Positions 7,749 through 17,685 of a DNA stretch of 64,000 nucleotides are shown in pieces (position 1 is the first letter of the stretch; every line of letters starts with the position of its first letter). The stretch is taken from NCBI RefSeq assembly GCF_000527095.1, contig NZ_AZUN01000001.1, positions 186,001 to 250,000 of the forward strand, written 5' to 3'. The notes under the pieces were generated by a model. The model saw only the letters and a list, made by a program, of their open reading frames with translations. It ran no database searches and had not been told where the DNA came from. The position numbers were made by a program, and so were the translations under genes. The stretch is from Methylomicrobium lacus LW14 (lineage in GTDB: Bacteria > Pseudomonadota > Gammaproteobacteria > Methylococcales > Methylomonadaceae).

Positions 7749-10174
7749 TGGCATCAGAGAAAGAGAATTTCTTTTCACCTAATTGGGATATGGAAATGTA
7801 TTCACAGAACGAAGCCACATTGTTACCGCCCTTGAGTCCGTCCCGGATCGAGGAGCATGGCGTCAGTATTCGAGATTATGTCGACCTGCTGATCGAAGGC
7901 AGAAAGACCATCCTGTTGGCTTTAGTGTCCGTACTGCTGGTGACGTCAGTCTATCTGGTGCTGGCGCCGCGTACATACAAGGCGGATGCGCTGCTCAGGA
8001 TCGACAAGAACAAGGCGCTGCTTGCGGCTAACCTGCGCAGCGAAGCGAACAAGTCACCGTCCGAAGCCGAAAACCCCAGGGCGCAGCGCGAAGTCGAAAT
8101 CTTGCGCTCCCGTTCGGTGCTGGGCAAAGTGGTGGAAAACCTGAACCTGACGGTGGAAACTTCGCCGCAGTATTTTCCGCTCATCGGTGAAACGCTGGCC
8201 CGTAAACATGACGCCCACGACGGCATCGCGGGGGCTTGGTGGGGATTTGGGAGCTGGGCCTGGGGCGGCGAAAAGCTGAAGGTCGCCACCTTCACGGTGC
8301 CTGATCGTTATCTGGACAAAGAGTTTACCTTGATCGCTTTGGAAGAAGGCCGTTTCCGCCTGCAGGGGCCGAAGGATCAGCTGCTGGCCGAAGGATCGAT
8401 AGGCCAATCCCTCAGCGCCGACATCGGCGAGAGTGAGCCCGTGACCGTTAAGCTGACCGAGCTTGAAGCGCGTCCCGGCACGCATTTCGAATTGAAGCGA
8501 AATACCTCGTTGGCTGCCATCGAAACCTTGCAGAAGGCGTTTTCGGTCAAAGAGGTTTCGAAGGACACGGATATTCTCAGCGTCGAGCTGAAAGGCCGCG
8601 ATCCGGAGCAACTGGCTAAATCGGTCAACGACATCGCGACTATTTATGTGAATGCGACGGTCAACTGGGAGTCCGCGGAAGCCGGGCAAAAACTGGCCTT
8701 CCTGGAAAGCCAGCTGCCGATCGTCAAAGAACGCCTGGAAAAAGCGGAGCAAGGCTTAAGCGCTTACCGGCAAAAGCATGGCGCGGTCGACATTTCCGCC
8801 GAGGCCGAGATATTGTTGAAGCAGGCCGCGGAAATGGAGACCTTAGGCATCCAACTCAAACAGAAGTACGACGAGCAAAGCCAGCGCCTGGAGTCGGCCC
8901 ATCCGGACATGATCGCGACCAACTCGCAAATCAAGCACGTCAATGGCAAGCTGGCGGCTTTGAACAAGCGGATCAAGGATCTGCCGCGCACGCAACAGAG
9001 CGTGGTGAGTCTGTCGCGCGATGTACAGGTCAATACCGAGCTTTACACCTCGCTGCTGAACAGCGCCCAGGAACAGCGCATTGCCGCGGCCGGATCGCTG
9101 GGTAACTCCCGCATCGTCGATTTTGCGGTCACTCCGGAAAAGCCGTATTGGCCAAAACCCAGCCTGTTGTTAGCGATCGCGAGCTTGCTCGGCTTGAGCG
9201 CGGGTTCGGCTTTGGTGTTCCTCAGACACTCCTTGCAGCGCCACGACAATTATCCGGCCATGCTCGAATATCAGGTGGGATTGCCGCTTTATGCCGCCAT
9301 CCCGCACAGCAAGAAGCAGCACAAATTGGGGCGTTTGCTTGGCCCGGGCAAGGAGCGCCAACCCGGCATCCTGGTCAGCCAGGACCCCTTGGATATATCC
9401 GTAGAGTCGCTGCGTAGCTTGCGTACCACGCTGGAAGCGACGATGGCGAGCAACGTCAGCAAAGTGATCATGATCAGCAGCCCGGCGCCTGGCATGGGCA
9501 AATCGTTTGTCAGTACCAATTTGTCGGCATTGCTGGCCAGCATCAAGAAGCGGGTCTTGGTCATCGATGCCGATATGCGCAACGGCCGTCTGCATGAAAC
9601 CTTTTCGATCGACAAACAGCCGGGTCTGTCTGATCTGTTGGCCGGCACGGCCACGCTCGGCGAGGTGATCGTCAGTCTGCCCGAGGTCGGGATCGATTTG
9701 ATACCGAAGGGCAGCATGGTGCTGAATCCTGCGGAATTGCTGGTGCTCGGCGAGCTGGCCGAAACCCTGGAACAATTGAAGGATTTTTACAACCATATCG
9801 TGATCGATTCGCCGCCGATTTTGGGGGCCACCGACGCTGCGATCCTCGGCAAGCAAGCCGATGCTACCTTCCTGGTAGTCAAGGAAGGCCGTTACACCGC
9901 GCATGAGCTGGAAGTCAGTTTCCGGCGCTTCCAACAGGTCGGCGTGAAACCGAACGGCTTCATCATCAACGACATGAAAGAAGGCTCTTCTTATTATCCT
10001 TATTACGGCTATGCCTACCAGAGTAGCGATCTGGAACCCAAAAGCGAGTCGGTATTGAAGGCAGGCTATGACGCGCTGGGCGGCTTGTTCGCTAAGCGCC
10101 AGCAGCGTGAGCGCGACTATCTGTCTGTCGAAGCATTCATCGACGACATAGACGATAACAAGATGCAGGTTTAA
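7748..10174 (+). CDS. wzc: Wzc-like chain-length regulator fused to tyrosine autokinase
   Basis: 808 residues. Inner-membrane co-polymerase controlling polymer length and export with Wza. Seen: cytoplasmic N-terminus; Wzz domain (about 35-120) with transmembrane helix LLALVSVLLVTSVYLVLAP; a long periplasmic alpha-helical region (about 250-450) with coiled-coil character; GNVR motif near 455 with PEKPYWPKPS and a second transmembrane helix (about 475-495). The C-terminal BY-kinase has Walker A (GMGKS, about 582-586), Walker A' (VLVIDADMR, about 605) and Walker B (HIVIDSPP, about 685). It is followed by a Tyr-rich autophosphorylation cluster (SSYYPYYGYAYQ, about 747-758). Its start overlaps the Wza stop and the polymerase follows after 3 bp. 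Confidence 0.94.
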   Translation: MASEKENFFSPNWDMEMYSQNEATLLPPLSPSRIEEHGVSIRDYVDLLIEGRKTILLALVSVLLVTSVYLVLAPRTYKADALLRIDKNKALLAANLRSEANKSPSEAENPRAQREVEILRSRSVLGKVVENLNLTVETSPQYFPLIGETLARKHDAHDGIAGAWWGFGSWAWGGEKLKVATFTVPDRYLDKEFTLIALEEGRFRLQGPKDQLLAEGSIGQSLSADIGESEPVTVKLTELEARPGTHFELKRNTSLAAIETLQKAFSVKEVSKDTDILSVELKGRDPEQLAKSVNDIATIYVNATVNWESAEAGQKLAFLESQLPIVKERLEKAEQGLSAYRQKHGAVDISAEAEILLKQAAEMETLGIQLKQKYDEQSQRLESAHPDMIATNSQIKHVNGKLAALNKRIKDLPRTQQSVVSLSRDVQVNTELYTSLLNSAQEQRIAAAGSLGNSRIVDFAVTPEKPYWPKPSLLLAIASLLGLSAGSALVFLRHSLQRHDNYPAMLEYQVGLPLYAAIPHSKKQHKLGRLLGPGKERQPGILVSQDPLDISVESLRSLRTTLEATMASNVSKVIMISSPAPGMGKSFVSTNLSALLASIKKRVLVIDADMRNGRLHETFSIDKQPGLSDLLAGTATLGEVIVSLPEVGIDLIPKGSMVLNPAELLVLGELAETLEQLKDFYNHIVIDSPPILGATDAAILGKQADATFLVVKEGRYTAHELEVSFRRFQQVGVKPNGFIINDMKEGSSYYPYYGYAYQSSDLEPKSESVLKAGYDALGGLFAKRQQRERDYLSVEAFIDDIDDNKMQV

Positions 10175-10177
10175 GCG

Positions 10178-11428
10178 ATGCAGCTACGCTTCGAAAAGGA
10201 TTTGCCGGTTTTACTGATCGCGCTGGTCAGCGCCTCGACGGTCGCATCGTTGCCTCAGGTCGAGTCGGCCTGGGCAGGGGTCAAGGAAGTCTATGGCGAG
10301 CAGGATTTCGGTTTACGTGTCCTTCGCGAGCTGATGCTGGTGGTGCTGGTCGCCTATGCGTTTTTTGAACCCCGCTTGCGGCGCGGGGCGATGATCAGTT
10401 CGGTGCTGGCATTTTTGAGCGTGGTCGCGACTTATGTCCTTTTTGAAGTGGGCTATGCCTTGTATCTGGACTTGCCCTTGGTCGTGCCGATGGCGGGCCT
10501 GCGCGTTTTCGAATACCTGCCTTTGGCCTTAATCGGCTTCGTGGTCAGCCGTTTGGGGGAGGGCAGTTATGTCATCTATAAGTTTGCGCAGTATTTGCGC
10601 TATTACATCGCGCTTCAGGCGGTTTTGGCGATCGCTCAGGCGTTGTGGGCGCCGCCTTTGTTCGGGGTGTCATTTTTGGGCGGCGGCCGTCCGTTCGGCA
10701 CCTTTGTGAGCCCCAACCTGTTCGGCGCGACCATGGCCACTTGCGCCCTTTTGTTCGCTCTGGTTCCGGGCATGCGCAACTGGGTGGCCTTGAGCGTATT
10801 TTTGGCCTTGCTGAGCGGTTCGCGCACGGCCTTCATCAGTTCCTTGCTGGTGGTGTTTTTTCAGGTTTATGCGCTGCTGCGGCCGCGCGATCGCTGGGCT
10901 TTGATAATGCCGGCGCCGATACTTGCCGTGGGGGCGCTGCTCTTGGCTTCCAGCCCCTTGCTCAGCGGCCGTGACGATGCCAATCCGACCGAAGATGGCC
11001 GGATAGATTTGTGGCAGCGGGTGTTTGCGAGCTCCATCCATGATCCGATGGATTTGCTGTTCGGCTGGGGCTTGGGGCTCAGTTCCAATACCATCAATAT
11101 CTTGTTCGGTGCGGAACATTTTCCAGGCCAGTTCGATTCCGACAGCCTGTATTTATTTCTGCTGAACGGTTACGGCCTGATTGGTTTGTTGGCGTATCTT
11201 TGTTTTTTATGGGCAACCACACGGATGTCCGTCCACCCGAAGAAAGGATTGGTGGTGATGTTCATCTTCGTCGCCGGGCTGACCTTCAATATGTGGGAAT
11301 ATTTTCCGCAAAATGCGATATTAATGTTTCTGTTAGGCCTGGTGTTGGGCACGGGTTCCAATTCCGCTCCCGTTTCGGCAACGGCCGGCCCGATCACCTC
11401 TATTCCTTATTACCAACGTCCATCCTGA
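10178..11428 (+). CDS. O-antigen/EPS polymerase, Wzy-like membrane protein
   Basis: 416 residues with about ten to twelve hydrophobic segments and a larger periplasmic loop (about residues 265-325) containing the DGRIDLWQRVFA and GWGLGLSSNTINILFGAEHFPGQFDSDSLYLFLLNGYGLIG stretches typical of the O-antigen ligase/polymerase superfamily (in which sequence identity is low). It should link lipid-carried repeat units into polymer on the periplasmic face. Position between the Wzc-like kinase (3 bp upstream) and the flippase (14 bp downstream) supports Wzy rather than WaaL. Confidence 0.8.
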   Translation: MQLRFEKDLPVLLIALVSASTVASLPQVESAWAGVKEVYGEQDFGLRVLRELMLVVLVAYAFFEPRLRRGAMISSVLAFLSVVATYVLFEVGYALYLDLPLVVPMAGLRVFEYLPLALIGFVVSRLGEGSYVIYKFAQYLRYYIALQAVLAIAQALWAPPLFGVSFLGGGRPFGTFVSPNLFGATMATCALLFALVPGMRNWVALSVFLALLSGSRTAFISSLLVVFFQVYALLRPRDRWALIMPAPILAVGALLLASSPLLSGRDDANPTEDGRIDLWQRVFASSIHDPMDLLFGWGLGLSSNTINILFGAEHFPGQFDSDSLYLFLLNGYGLIGLLAYLCFLWATTRMSVHPKKGLVVMFIFVAGLTFNMWEYFPQNAILMFLLGLVLGTGSNSAPVSATAGPITSIPYYQRPS

Positions 11429-11442
11429 CAACGGGTCTTCAA

Positions 11443-12774
11443 ATGAAAACTTCTCGGTTCGGTGGATTGAAACAAAGGCGATTGTTCGGCGATGCATTTT
11501 GGGCGTTGTTCGGACAATTGGCCTCGGCCTTGGCCTTGTTGGCGGGGACCAGAATTCTGACCGAACAGGTCACCCCGGCTGTCTACGGGCAAGTCGCGTT
11601 GTTGAACGGTTTTGTCGCACTGGGTGTTGCCGTTTTTTCTTATCCTTTCATTTGCGCCGGCATGAGAATGTTGCCGGAATGCCAAAATCCTGGAGAGCGT
11701 GCGGCATTGTATAAAGGAGTGACAAGCCTGGCGACGCGCTCGACGGCTCTGTCGATAGTGCTGCTGATGATAGGAAGCGCGGTATACAGTTATCTGACTC
11801 ACACCGATATGGGGCTGTTCATGCTGGCAGGCATTCTGCTGGCGGTTACCGTGCGGCGCGAATTGGGTATCCAGTTGCTGATCGGCGAGCGTAAACAACG
11901 AGGGGCGAGCCTGCGCCAGACCTGCGACAGCATCCTGCGCCCATTGCTTGCGATCCTGCTGGTAGGGTGGGGCGGCGCCAAGGTGGAATGGGTGCTGCTG
12001 GGCTACATTGTGGCAAGCTGGATCTCGTCGATGACTTGGCCGTCGAAAGCCGATAAAAACCAGCGCTCCGGCAGATCACGCAGCAGTTTTAGACCTGATG
12101 TATGGGCTTATGCCTTGCCCTTGATTCCGATGGAATTGTTGTTTTGGGTGAACGGCTTGGCCGATCGCTATGTGATCGGCTATATGTTGACCGCGGCGGA
12201 GGTGGGGTTATATGCGGCGACTTATACGTTGGTCAACGAGGCGTTTAACCGTAGCGCGATGCTTTTGCTGCGTATCTTTCAGCCGGTTTATTTTCAGCAT
12301 TGCTCACAAAACCAGTTCAAGGAAGGTTTTACTATCCTATGGGCATGGATAGCCTGTGTGGTCGCCTTGGGGCTTATCGGGGTGGGGCTGCTGCTTGTCA
12401 TGAAAGACTGGGTGGCCGCTTGGGTGCTCGCAAAATCCTACCATTCGGCGGTCGAACTGATGCCGGCGATAGCGATCGGATGCGCGCTGCATGCTTTGGG
12501 CACCGTAGTGGCGCAACCGCTGCTGGCGAAGAAACGCACACGCCTATTATTGTTCGGACGGGTCTGCGGAGCGCTGACCGCCGCGATCAGCATTCCGCTG
12601 ATGGTGAAAGACTTCGGTCTGGCCGGGGCCGCGATGGCGAATCCGATCTATTTCGGGGTTGAGGCGCTGGTTTTGGCCATGCTGGCGAGACCCTGGCGAA
12701 ATATCGGCTCCGAGAAAAAGGAGGCATCGGGACTTGCCGAAGACGAAGCCGCAGGCATCAGGGTTACGGCCTGA
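11443..12774 (+). CDS. Polysaccharide flippase, Wzx-like (MATE/MVF superfamily)
   Basis: Start set at ATG 11443 (443 residues). The frame is open further upstream, but that would overlap the polymerase gene by over 200 bp. Twelve to fourteen hydrophobic segments are visible, beginning GDAFWALFGQLASALALLAG. The central LPLIPMELLFWVNGLADRYVIGYM, followed by EVGLYAATYTL, is characteristic of the polysaccharide-transporter family. It should flip undecaprenyl-linked repeat units across the inner membrane for the polymerase. A 75-bp gap separates it from the methyltransferase. Confidence 0.85.
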   Translation: MKTSRFGGLKQRRLFGDAFWALFGQLASALALLAGTRILTEQVTPAVYGQVALLNGFVALGVAVFSYPFICAGMRMLPECQNPGERAALYKGVTSLATRSTALSIVLLMIGSAVYSYLTHTDMGLFMLAGILLAVTVRRELGIQLLIGERKQRGASLRQTCDSILRPLLAILLVGWGGAKVEWVLLGYIVASWISSMTWPSKADKNQRSGRSRSSFRPDVWAYALPLIPMELLFWVNGLADRYVIGYMLTAAEVGLYAATYTLVNEAFNRSAMLLLRIFQPVYFQHCSQNQFKEGFTILWAWIACVVALGLIGVGLLLVMKDWVAAWVLAKSYHSAVELMPAIAIGCALHALGTVVAQPLLAKKRTRLLLFGRVCGALTAAISIPLMVKDFGLAGAAMANPIYFGVEALVLAMLARPWRNIGSEKKEASGLAEDEAAGIRVTA

Positions 12775-12849
12775 CCGTTATGTCAGCATTGATCAATTGA
12801 TTTATTACTACTCACTTCTTAGTTAAGTGCTTATCCGGGGAGAAATACT

Positions 12850-13794
12850 ATGACTTATGCACCCGCCGTTTCAGAAATCTATGGCGAAGTTTTGCACGAA
12901 TGTGTGGCTTGCGGGGCTGAGAAAATACGTTATTGGCGTCAGAAAAACTTCCAATATACCGAAAGCTCTTATCACAGTGAGTTTCATATCTACCGCTGCG
13001 AAAATTGTGGCACCGGGTTTTTAAACCGGCCGCCGCATAGCGAATGGTTGCAGGCCATCTATCAGTATTCGGGTCAAGCGCTGACTCGACCGATCACGCT
13101 GGAAGAGATCTTGGCGAGAGAGGCCGAGTTTCCGAATTGTACGGTGGACGCCGAGCGTATGGCCCGTAAAGCCGATCAGTTCAACCGATCGGTGAACCCT
13201 CTGGCCCTGGATATCGGTTCAGGTTTTGGTTTTTACACGCAGGCGCTCAGGAAAGTGGGCTATCGGACGGTCAGCATCAATCCGGGCAAATACGAAAATG
13301 CGGTGTTCAAAGGCTTGAACGGCGATGAGCCGCTTGCCGTGATGTTCGAGAATTACGAAGCCCCGGAGCCGTTTGGCATCGTGATGATGTCGCAGGTATT
13401 GGAACATCTGCTTGAACCGGATCAAGCGATAAAGAAGGTGTCCGGATTGCTGTCGCCGGGTGGCGTTTTGGCCTGCGCGGTTCCGAATTATGCCTCCTTT
13501 TTAGTGAAGCTCTTGGGCACCAAGGATAACGCCTGTTTATGGGTGCCGGAGCATGTCAATTATTTTACCGAGAAGGGCTTAACCGCCTTAGTGGAGCGCA
13601 ATGGCTTCACCGTCGTCAAGGTCGAGCAGGTTACCCGGATACCCTTCAATGCGTTATCTCGAAGACTGGGGCTCAAAGGCAAGCCCGCCGCCTTGGCCAA
13701 CGCCTTGGTCAAGTATTTGCAGTTTCCGTTCGCCGCTTTGATGCATTGCTTCGGTCTGGGCATCTACATCAATCTTTATGCGGTCAAGAATTAA
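12850..13794 (+). CDS. Class I SAM methyltransferase with N-terminal zinc-ribbon-like motif
   Basis: 314 residues; GGGGAG at 12837-12842 sets the start. The N-terminus has CVACG and, about 30 residues later, CENCG, a paired CxxC motif seen in Methyltransf_23-type enzymes. The SAM-binding motif I is LALDIGSGFGFYTQAL (about 117-132), with MMSQVLEHLLEPDQAI as motif IV/post-I. It probably methylates a sugar of the repeat unit; the acceptor cannot be told from sequence. It sits between the flippase and the glycosyltransferases. Confidence 0.82.
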   Translation: MTYAPAVSEIYGEVLHECVACGAEKIRYWRQKNFQYTESSYHSEFHIYRCENCGTGFLNRPPHSEWLQAIYQYSGQALTRPITLEEILAREAEFPNCTVDAERMARKADQFNRSVNPLALDIGSGFGFYTQALRKVGYRTVSINPGKYENAVFKGLNGDEPLAVMFENYEAPEPFGIVMMSQVLEHLLEPDQAIKKVSGLLSPGGVLACAVPNYASFLVKLLGTKDNACLWVPEHVNYFTEKGLTALVERNGFTVVKVEQVTRIPFNALSRRLGLKGKPAALANALVKYLQFPFAALMHCFGLGIYINLYAVKN

Positions 13795-13836
13795 AAACCA
13801 GCGTTATCTTCATAGCAGAAATTTTAAGCAAGTCAC

Positions 13837-14622
13837 ATGCTAACTGTTGTTATTTTGACCCAAAACGAGCAAGCCAACCTGCCGGGATGTCTGGCCGCGA
13901 TTCCCGAGCGCTATCCGGTCGTGATCGTGGATTCTGGCAGTACCGATGATACGCTGGAGATCGCGACTCAGCGGGGTTGCCGCATTTATAGCAATCCATG
14001 GCCAGGCTTTGCCGAGCAGCGCAATTTTGCGATCAATCGATGCGATATCGGTACGCCGTGGCTATTGTTCGTCGATGCCGATGAAATCTATCCGCAGGCG
14101 TTTTACGACTGGTTTGAATCCGAAATGGCGGGCTCCGATGCGGTGGATGTGCTGATGGTGCCATCGATCTTGTATCTTCGCGGCAAACGCCTCAGTCATG
14201 CGCCAGGCTATCCGATTTATCATCCAAGACTGGTGCGCCGGGAAACCACGCGCTTTGTACAGAACCATACCGGGCACGGCGAAGCGGTCGTTAATTCGTG
14301 CCGGATCGGCTATTCGGATATCCCTTATGATCACTATTTTTATCATGGCGAGATCATCGAATGGATGCATAAACATGTCGGCAAAGCCGCGCAGGAAGTG
14401 CAGCTTAAGCCCACCCAAGATGCGCTGATGACCACACGCGGACGCTTGAGCGTTTTATTGGGGCGGTCCTGGTTCAGGATCATAGCCCGGTTTTTATACC
14501 ACTATGTTTTTCGCGGTGGTTTTATGGACGGAGCGGCGGGGCTGGAGTTTGCGCTGATGTTTACCTGGTATGAGGCAACCATCTATATGCAAGCCAAGGC
14601 CGGTGTGCAAACAAGGGGATGA
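13837..14622 (+). CDS. Glycosyltransferase family 2, WaaE/KdtX-like
   Basis: 261 residues. GT-A nucleotide-sugar transferase: N-terminal LTVVILTQNEQANLPGCLAA, DSGSTDDT, and the metal-binding LFVDADE motif (about residues 74-80). WPGFAEQRNFAI is the pattern of the LPS-core glucosyltransferase WaaE family. A C-terminal hydrophobic helix suggests membrane association. It adds one sugar to the lipid-linked repeat unit, with unknown donor. Only 2 bp separate its stop from the next start. Confidence 0.87.
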   Translation: MLTVVILTQNEQANLPGCLAAIPERYPVVIVDSGSTDDTLEIATQRGCRIYSNPWPGFAEQRNFAINRCDIGTPWLLFVDADEIYPQAFYDWFESEMAGSDAVDVLMVPSILYLRGKRLSHAPGYPIYHPRLVRRETTRFVQNHTGHGEAVVNSCRIGYSDIPYDHYFYHGEIIEWMHKHVGKAAQEVQLKPTQDALMTTRGRLSVLLGRSWFRIIARFLYHYVFRGGFMDGAAGLEFALMFTWYEATIYMQAKAGVQTRG

Positions 14623-14624
14623 AG

Positions 14625-15479
14625 ATGAAAGTTTCTCTCGTACTGGCGACGCTCGGAAGAGACGTGGAAGTCGCGGATTTTTTGAAATCCTTGCTGTGCC
14701 AGACCTATAAAAACTTTGAGTTGATCATCATCGATCAGAACAAGGACGGGAAAATCGATGCGATAGTCGAGCCGTTCCTTAGCTATCTTGATGTGAAGCA
14801 TGTGAAAGTGGATTTTACCGGCAACGCCCGGGCCAGAGACTATGGCATCGGCCTGGCGCAAGGCAGAATCGTGGCGTTTCCGGATGACGATTGTGCCTAT
14901 GATAAGGATGTGCTGGAGAAGGTCGTCGCCGAGTTTACGAGGCGCAAAAACCTCTCGATCCTGGTGGCGGGGTCGTATGATTTTTCATCGAGCCGCTTTA
15001 GTATCGGCGTGAACAGCCCTAAAGCCCGCTATTTTTCGCGCTTTGAGATGATGGGCGTCGAGTTCACGCAGTTTTTCGATCTGACCCGCTTGGATCGGCA
15101 GCAATTCCATCTGGATTGTGACTTCGGGATTGGCTCCAAATATTCCGGCGGCGAGGGTTTTGAACTCTTGTACCGCCTGCTTCGGGCCGGCTGTACCGCC
15201 TTTTATACGCCGGGCATCAAAATTTATCACCCGGACAAGGATCACTACAAGCTGGGAACCGGAAGAATGCTGATGTATTCGACCGGCGTCGGGGCTTACA
15301 TCAGAAAATTCACCAATCAGCGGGATGTATTCATGCTGTATTACATCGCGCGCAAGATGTTTGTCGCCCCCCTCCTGAAAATGCTGCTGGCTTTGGTGTT
15401 ATTGAACCCGAAAAAGCTGGCTTATTCTTTTTACAACCTTGTCGGTATATGGCGCGGCTTTCTGGCGTATGAAAGCTGA
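14625..15479 (+). CDS. Glycosyltransferase family 2
   Basis: 284 residues from ATG 14625; another ATG at 14619 overlaps the upstream stop, but AAGGGG at 14613-14618 is better spaced for 14625. GT-A signatures: SLVLATLGRDVEVADFLKSL, IIIDQNKDG and the acidic metal-binding FPDDDCAYD near residue 90. The C-terminal hydrophobic region (about 232-275) suggests membrane association. It is the second of four glycosyltransferases in the operon; linkage unknown. Confidence 0.85.
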   Translation: MKVSLVLATLGRDVEVADFLKSLLCQTYKNFELIIIDQNKDGKIDAIVEPFLSYLDVKHVKVDFTGNARARDYGIGLAQGRIVAFPDDDCAYDKDVLEKVVAEFTRRKNLSILVAGSYDFSSSRFSIGVNSPKARYFSRFEMMGVEFTQFFDLTRLDRQQFHLDCDFGIGSKYSGGEGFELLYRLLRAGCTAFYTPGIKIYHPDKDHYKLGTGRMLMYSTGVGAYIRKFTNQRDVFMLYYIARKMFVAPLLKMLLALVLLNPKKLAYSFYNLVGIWRGFLAYES

Positions 15480-15515
15480 TTTTTTGATCACAGAATTTGA
15501 TTCAGGAAAAAGACT

Positions 15516-16718
15516 ATGGAAGTAGGCATTGTTACCACGCATATCCCTCCCGCTAAAGGCTACGGCGGGGTATCCGTCACCGCCAGTGTGTTGACCAAGG
15601 CCTGGGCGGAGCGGGGCCATAAAATGACGCTGGTCTCCTCGGGCGAGTCGATCGACGGCCCGTTACGAGCCGAGCAGGTGAAACTTGGCGGGCAGGTCGA
15701 TGTTCAGCTCTATTCTTGCTACGGCTTCAGACGCTGGGGCTTCGGCTTGGGCGCCATTCCGAAGCTGTTTAGTCTGTGCCTGCGCTCTCCGGTGGTTTAT
15801 ATCCACGGCATCGCGACCTGGCCGTCGACGCTGGCTGCCATTTTTTGCTGTTTGCTGCGCCGACCGTTTATGGTGGCCGTCCATGGCGGGCTGATGCCCG
15901 AGCATGTCGATCTGATACGCCGCAGGAAACCGCACAAGTGGCTGTATTATCGCTGGCTGACTTTTCCGACATTGCGCCGGGCGATTGCGGTGCATTGCAC
16001 CAGCGACACCGAGGCCGAAGGCGTATGCAACGTGCTCGGCCAGGATGCCCGTATCCTGTTGGTGCCGAACGGCATCGACAGCCGCGAGTTTCCAGTCGCC
16101 GGCTATCCTGCCGGCGAAGGCATGCAGCTTTGCTTTCTGGGGCACGTTCAGCAGGAAAAGGGCATCAATGCGTTTATCAAGGCATGGCTGAAAATTCGCC
16201 GGCCCAATGATCGCCTGGTCATTGCCGGACGCAGCGTCGACGGTGACTATTTCGAAGAGTTTCAGGCGTTGGTCGAACAGGCGCAGGGCGCTATTAGCTA
16301 TCGGGGTTATCTGCAACGCGATGAAGTGATGGAACTGTTGGCGTCCAGTCATTTCCTGGTGCTGCCTTCTGGTCTGGAAGAGGCCGGCGGCATGCGCGAA
16401 AACTTCGGCAACGTGGTGGCCGAAGCGATGGCCATGGGGCGACCGGTTCTGGTCGCGAAAGGCCTGGCCTGGGATCATCTGCAAGCGCTGGGGGGCGGCT
16501 TCGTTTTCGAGCGCAACGTGGCATCGGTGTGCGGAGCGCTGTGGAAAGCGCAGGCACTGGACCGTTCGGAATGGCAACGGATGTCGGCAAATGCTCGGCA
16601 GTATGTCGAGCAGCAACTGGATCCCGTTAAACTTGGCGATAAGGTCTGGCAGGTGTTGACGAAAACTGATCCGGCTGATCTGCCGCAACAACTGGCAGAA
16701 GGTTCATCTTATGAATAA
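15516..16718 (+). CDS. Glycosyltransferase family 4 (GT-B)
   Basis: 400 residues; AGGAAA 9 nt upstream sets ATG 15516. The N-terminal domain starts VGIVTTHIPPAKGYGGVSVTA, with the glycine-rich acceptor-side loop. The C-terminal Glycos_transf_1 domain has FLGHVQQEKGI and GLEEAGGMRENFGNVVAEAM, which carries the EX7E-like signature, followed by MGRPVLV. It is a cytoplasmic retaining transferase in repeat-unit assembly. The last 8 bp overlap the next gene. Confidence 0.88.
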   Translation: MEVGIVTTHIPPAKGYGGVSVTASVLTKAWAERGHKMTLVSSGESIDGPLRAEQVKLGGQVDVQLYSCYGFRRWGFGLGAIPKLFSLCLRSPVVYIHGIATWPSTLAAIFCCLLRRPFMVAVHGGLMPEHVDLIRRRKPHKWLYYRWLTFPTLRRAIAVHCTSDTEAEGVCNVLGQDARILLVPNGIDSREFPVAGYPAGEGMQLCFLGHVQQEKGINAFIKAWLKIRRPNDRLVIAGRSVDGDYFEEFQALVEQAQGAISYRGYLQRDEVMELLASSHFLVLPSGLEEAGGMRENFGNVVAEAMAMGRPVLVAKGLAWDHLQALGGGFVFERNVASVCGALWKAQALDRSEWQRMSANARQYVEQQLDPVKLGDKVWQVLTKTDPADLPQQLAEGSSYE

Positions 16719-17628
16719 AGTCGGTCTTATCGTTCCCACTCTCAATGCGGGCATGCTTTGGGATGCCTGGCTGAAGGCCTTTGAGCTGCAGACCCGGAAA
16801 CCGGATTACCTGTTGGTAATCGACTCGTCATCCAGTGACGACACCGCCGCGATGGCGCGTGCTCAGGGCTTTGACGTGCATGTCATTTCGAAGTCGGAGT
16901 TTAACCACGGCGGCACACGCCAGTTCGGCGTGATTACCTTGGCGGCCGCGGATATTATCGTCTTTTTGACCCAGGATGCCTTATTGGCCAACCCCGATGC
17001 GATAGCCAAGCTGGTCGCCACGTTTGAGGATGAGAAAGTCGGCGCTGTCTATGGTCGCCAATTACCGCACCGGAACGCAGGACCGATCGGCGCGCATGCC
17101 CGTCATTTCAATTATCCGGCCGAAAGCCAGGTGCGCAGTCTGGAAGATCGCAAACGTTTTGGGATTAAAACCGTCTTCATTTCCAATTCCTTCTCTGCCT
17201 ATCGGCGCAGTGCGCTGATGCAGGTCGGCGGTTTTCCGGTGGATACGATTATGAATGAAGACACCTATGTCGCCGGCAAGATGGTGATGAACGGCTGGAA
17301 AATCGGCTATTGCGCAGAGACCCAAGTGTTCCACTCGCACGACTATGGTTTTATCGATGAATTTAAGCGTTACTTCGATATCGGTGTGTTTCACGCGCAC
17401 ACCAGCTGGCTGCAACAGACCTTTGGCGGTGCCTCCGGCGAGGGCTTACGCTTTGTGATTTCGGAAATTCGCTATCTGACAAAACACGCGCCTTGGCTGA
17501 TTCCTTCTGCGGTGCTGCGGACAGGATTGAAATGGAGCGGGTTCAAGTTGGGTGTGCTGCATTCGAGTCTGCCAAAGGCTATGCGTTATAGCTTTAGCCT
17601 TCATAAAGCCTATTGGCTCCGAACCTAA
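16711..17628 (+). CDS. Glycosyltransferase family 2, rhamnosyltransferase-like
   Basis: 305 residues. The NKVGLIVPTLNAG start, DSSSSDDT, the FNHGGTRQ motif and NEDTYVAGKMVMNGW match the bacterial rhamnosyltransferase subgroup (RfbF/WbbL type) in which FNHGGTR is typical. No dTDP-rhamnose biosynthesis genes lie in the window, so the donor is inferred from motif only. It is the last gene of the first operon; a G+C-rich stem-loop follows 30 bp downstream. Confidence 0.85.
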   Translation: MNKVGLIVPTLNAGMLWDAWLKAFELQTRKPDYLLVIDSSSSDDTAAMARAQGFDVHVISKSEFNHGGTRQFGVITLAAADIIVFLTQDALLANPDAIAKLVATFEDEKVGAVYGRQLPHRNAGPIGAHARHFNYPAESQVRSLEDRKRFGIKTVFISNSFSAYRRSALMQVGGFPVDTIMNEDTYVAGKMVMNGWKIGYCAETQVFHSHDYGFIDEFKRYFDIGVFHAHTSWLQQTFGGASGEGLRFVISEIRYLTKHAPWLIPSAVLRTGLKWSGFKLGVLHSSLPKAMRYSFSLHKAYWLRT

Positions 17629-17658
17629 GGGGAGGCGGGGCGTGATACAGTAGCCCCG

Positions 17659-17685
17659 GCGCCGCCCGTTTCAGCTTGGCGGCGC
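17659..17685 (+). terminator. G+C-rich stem-loop after the first EPS operon
   Basis: GCGCCGCC at 17659-17666 pairs perfectly with GGCGGCGC at 17678-17685 around an 11-nt loop. It is 30 bp after the last operon gene. No T-run follows, so it is a weak or Rho-assisted terminator at best. Confidence 0.4.
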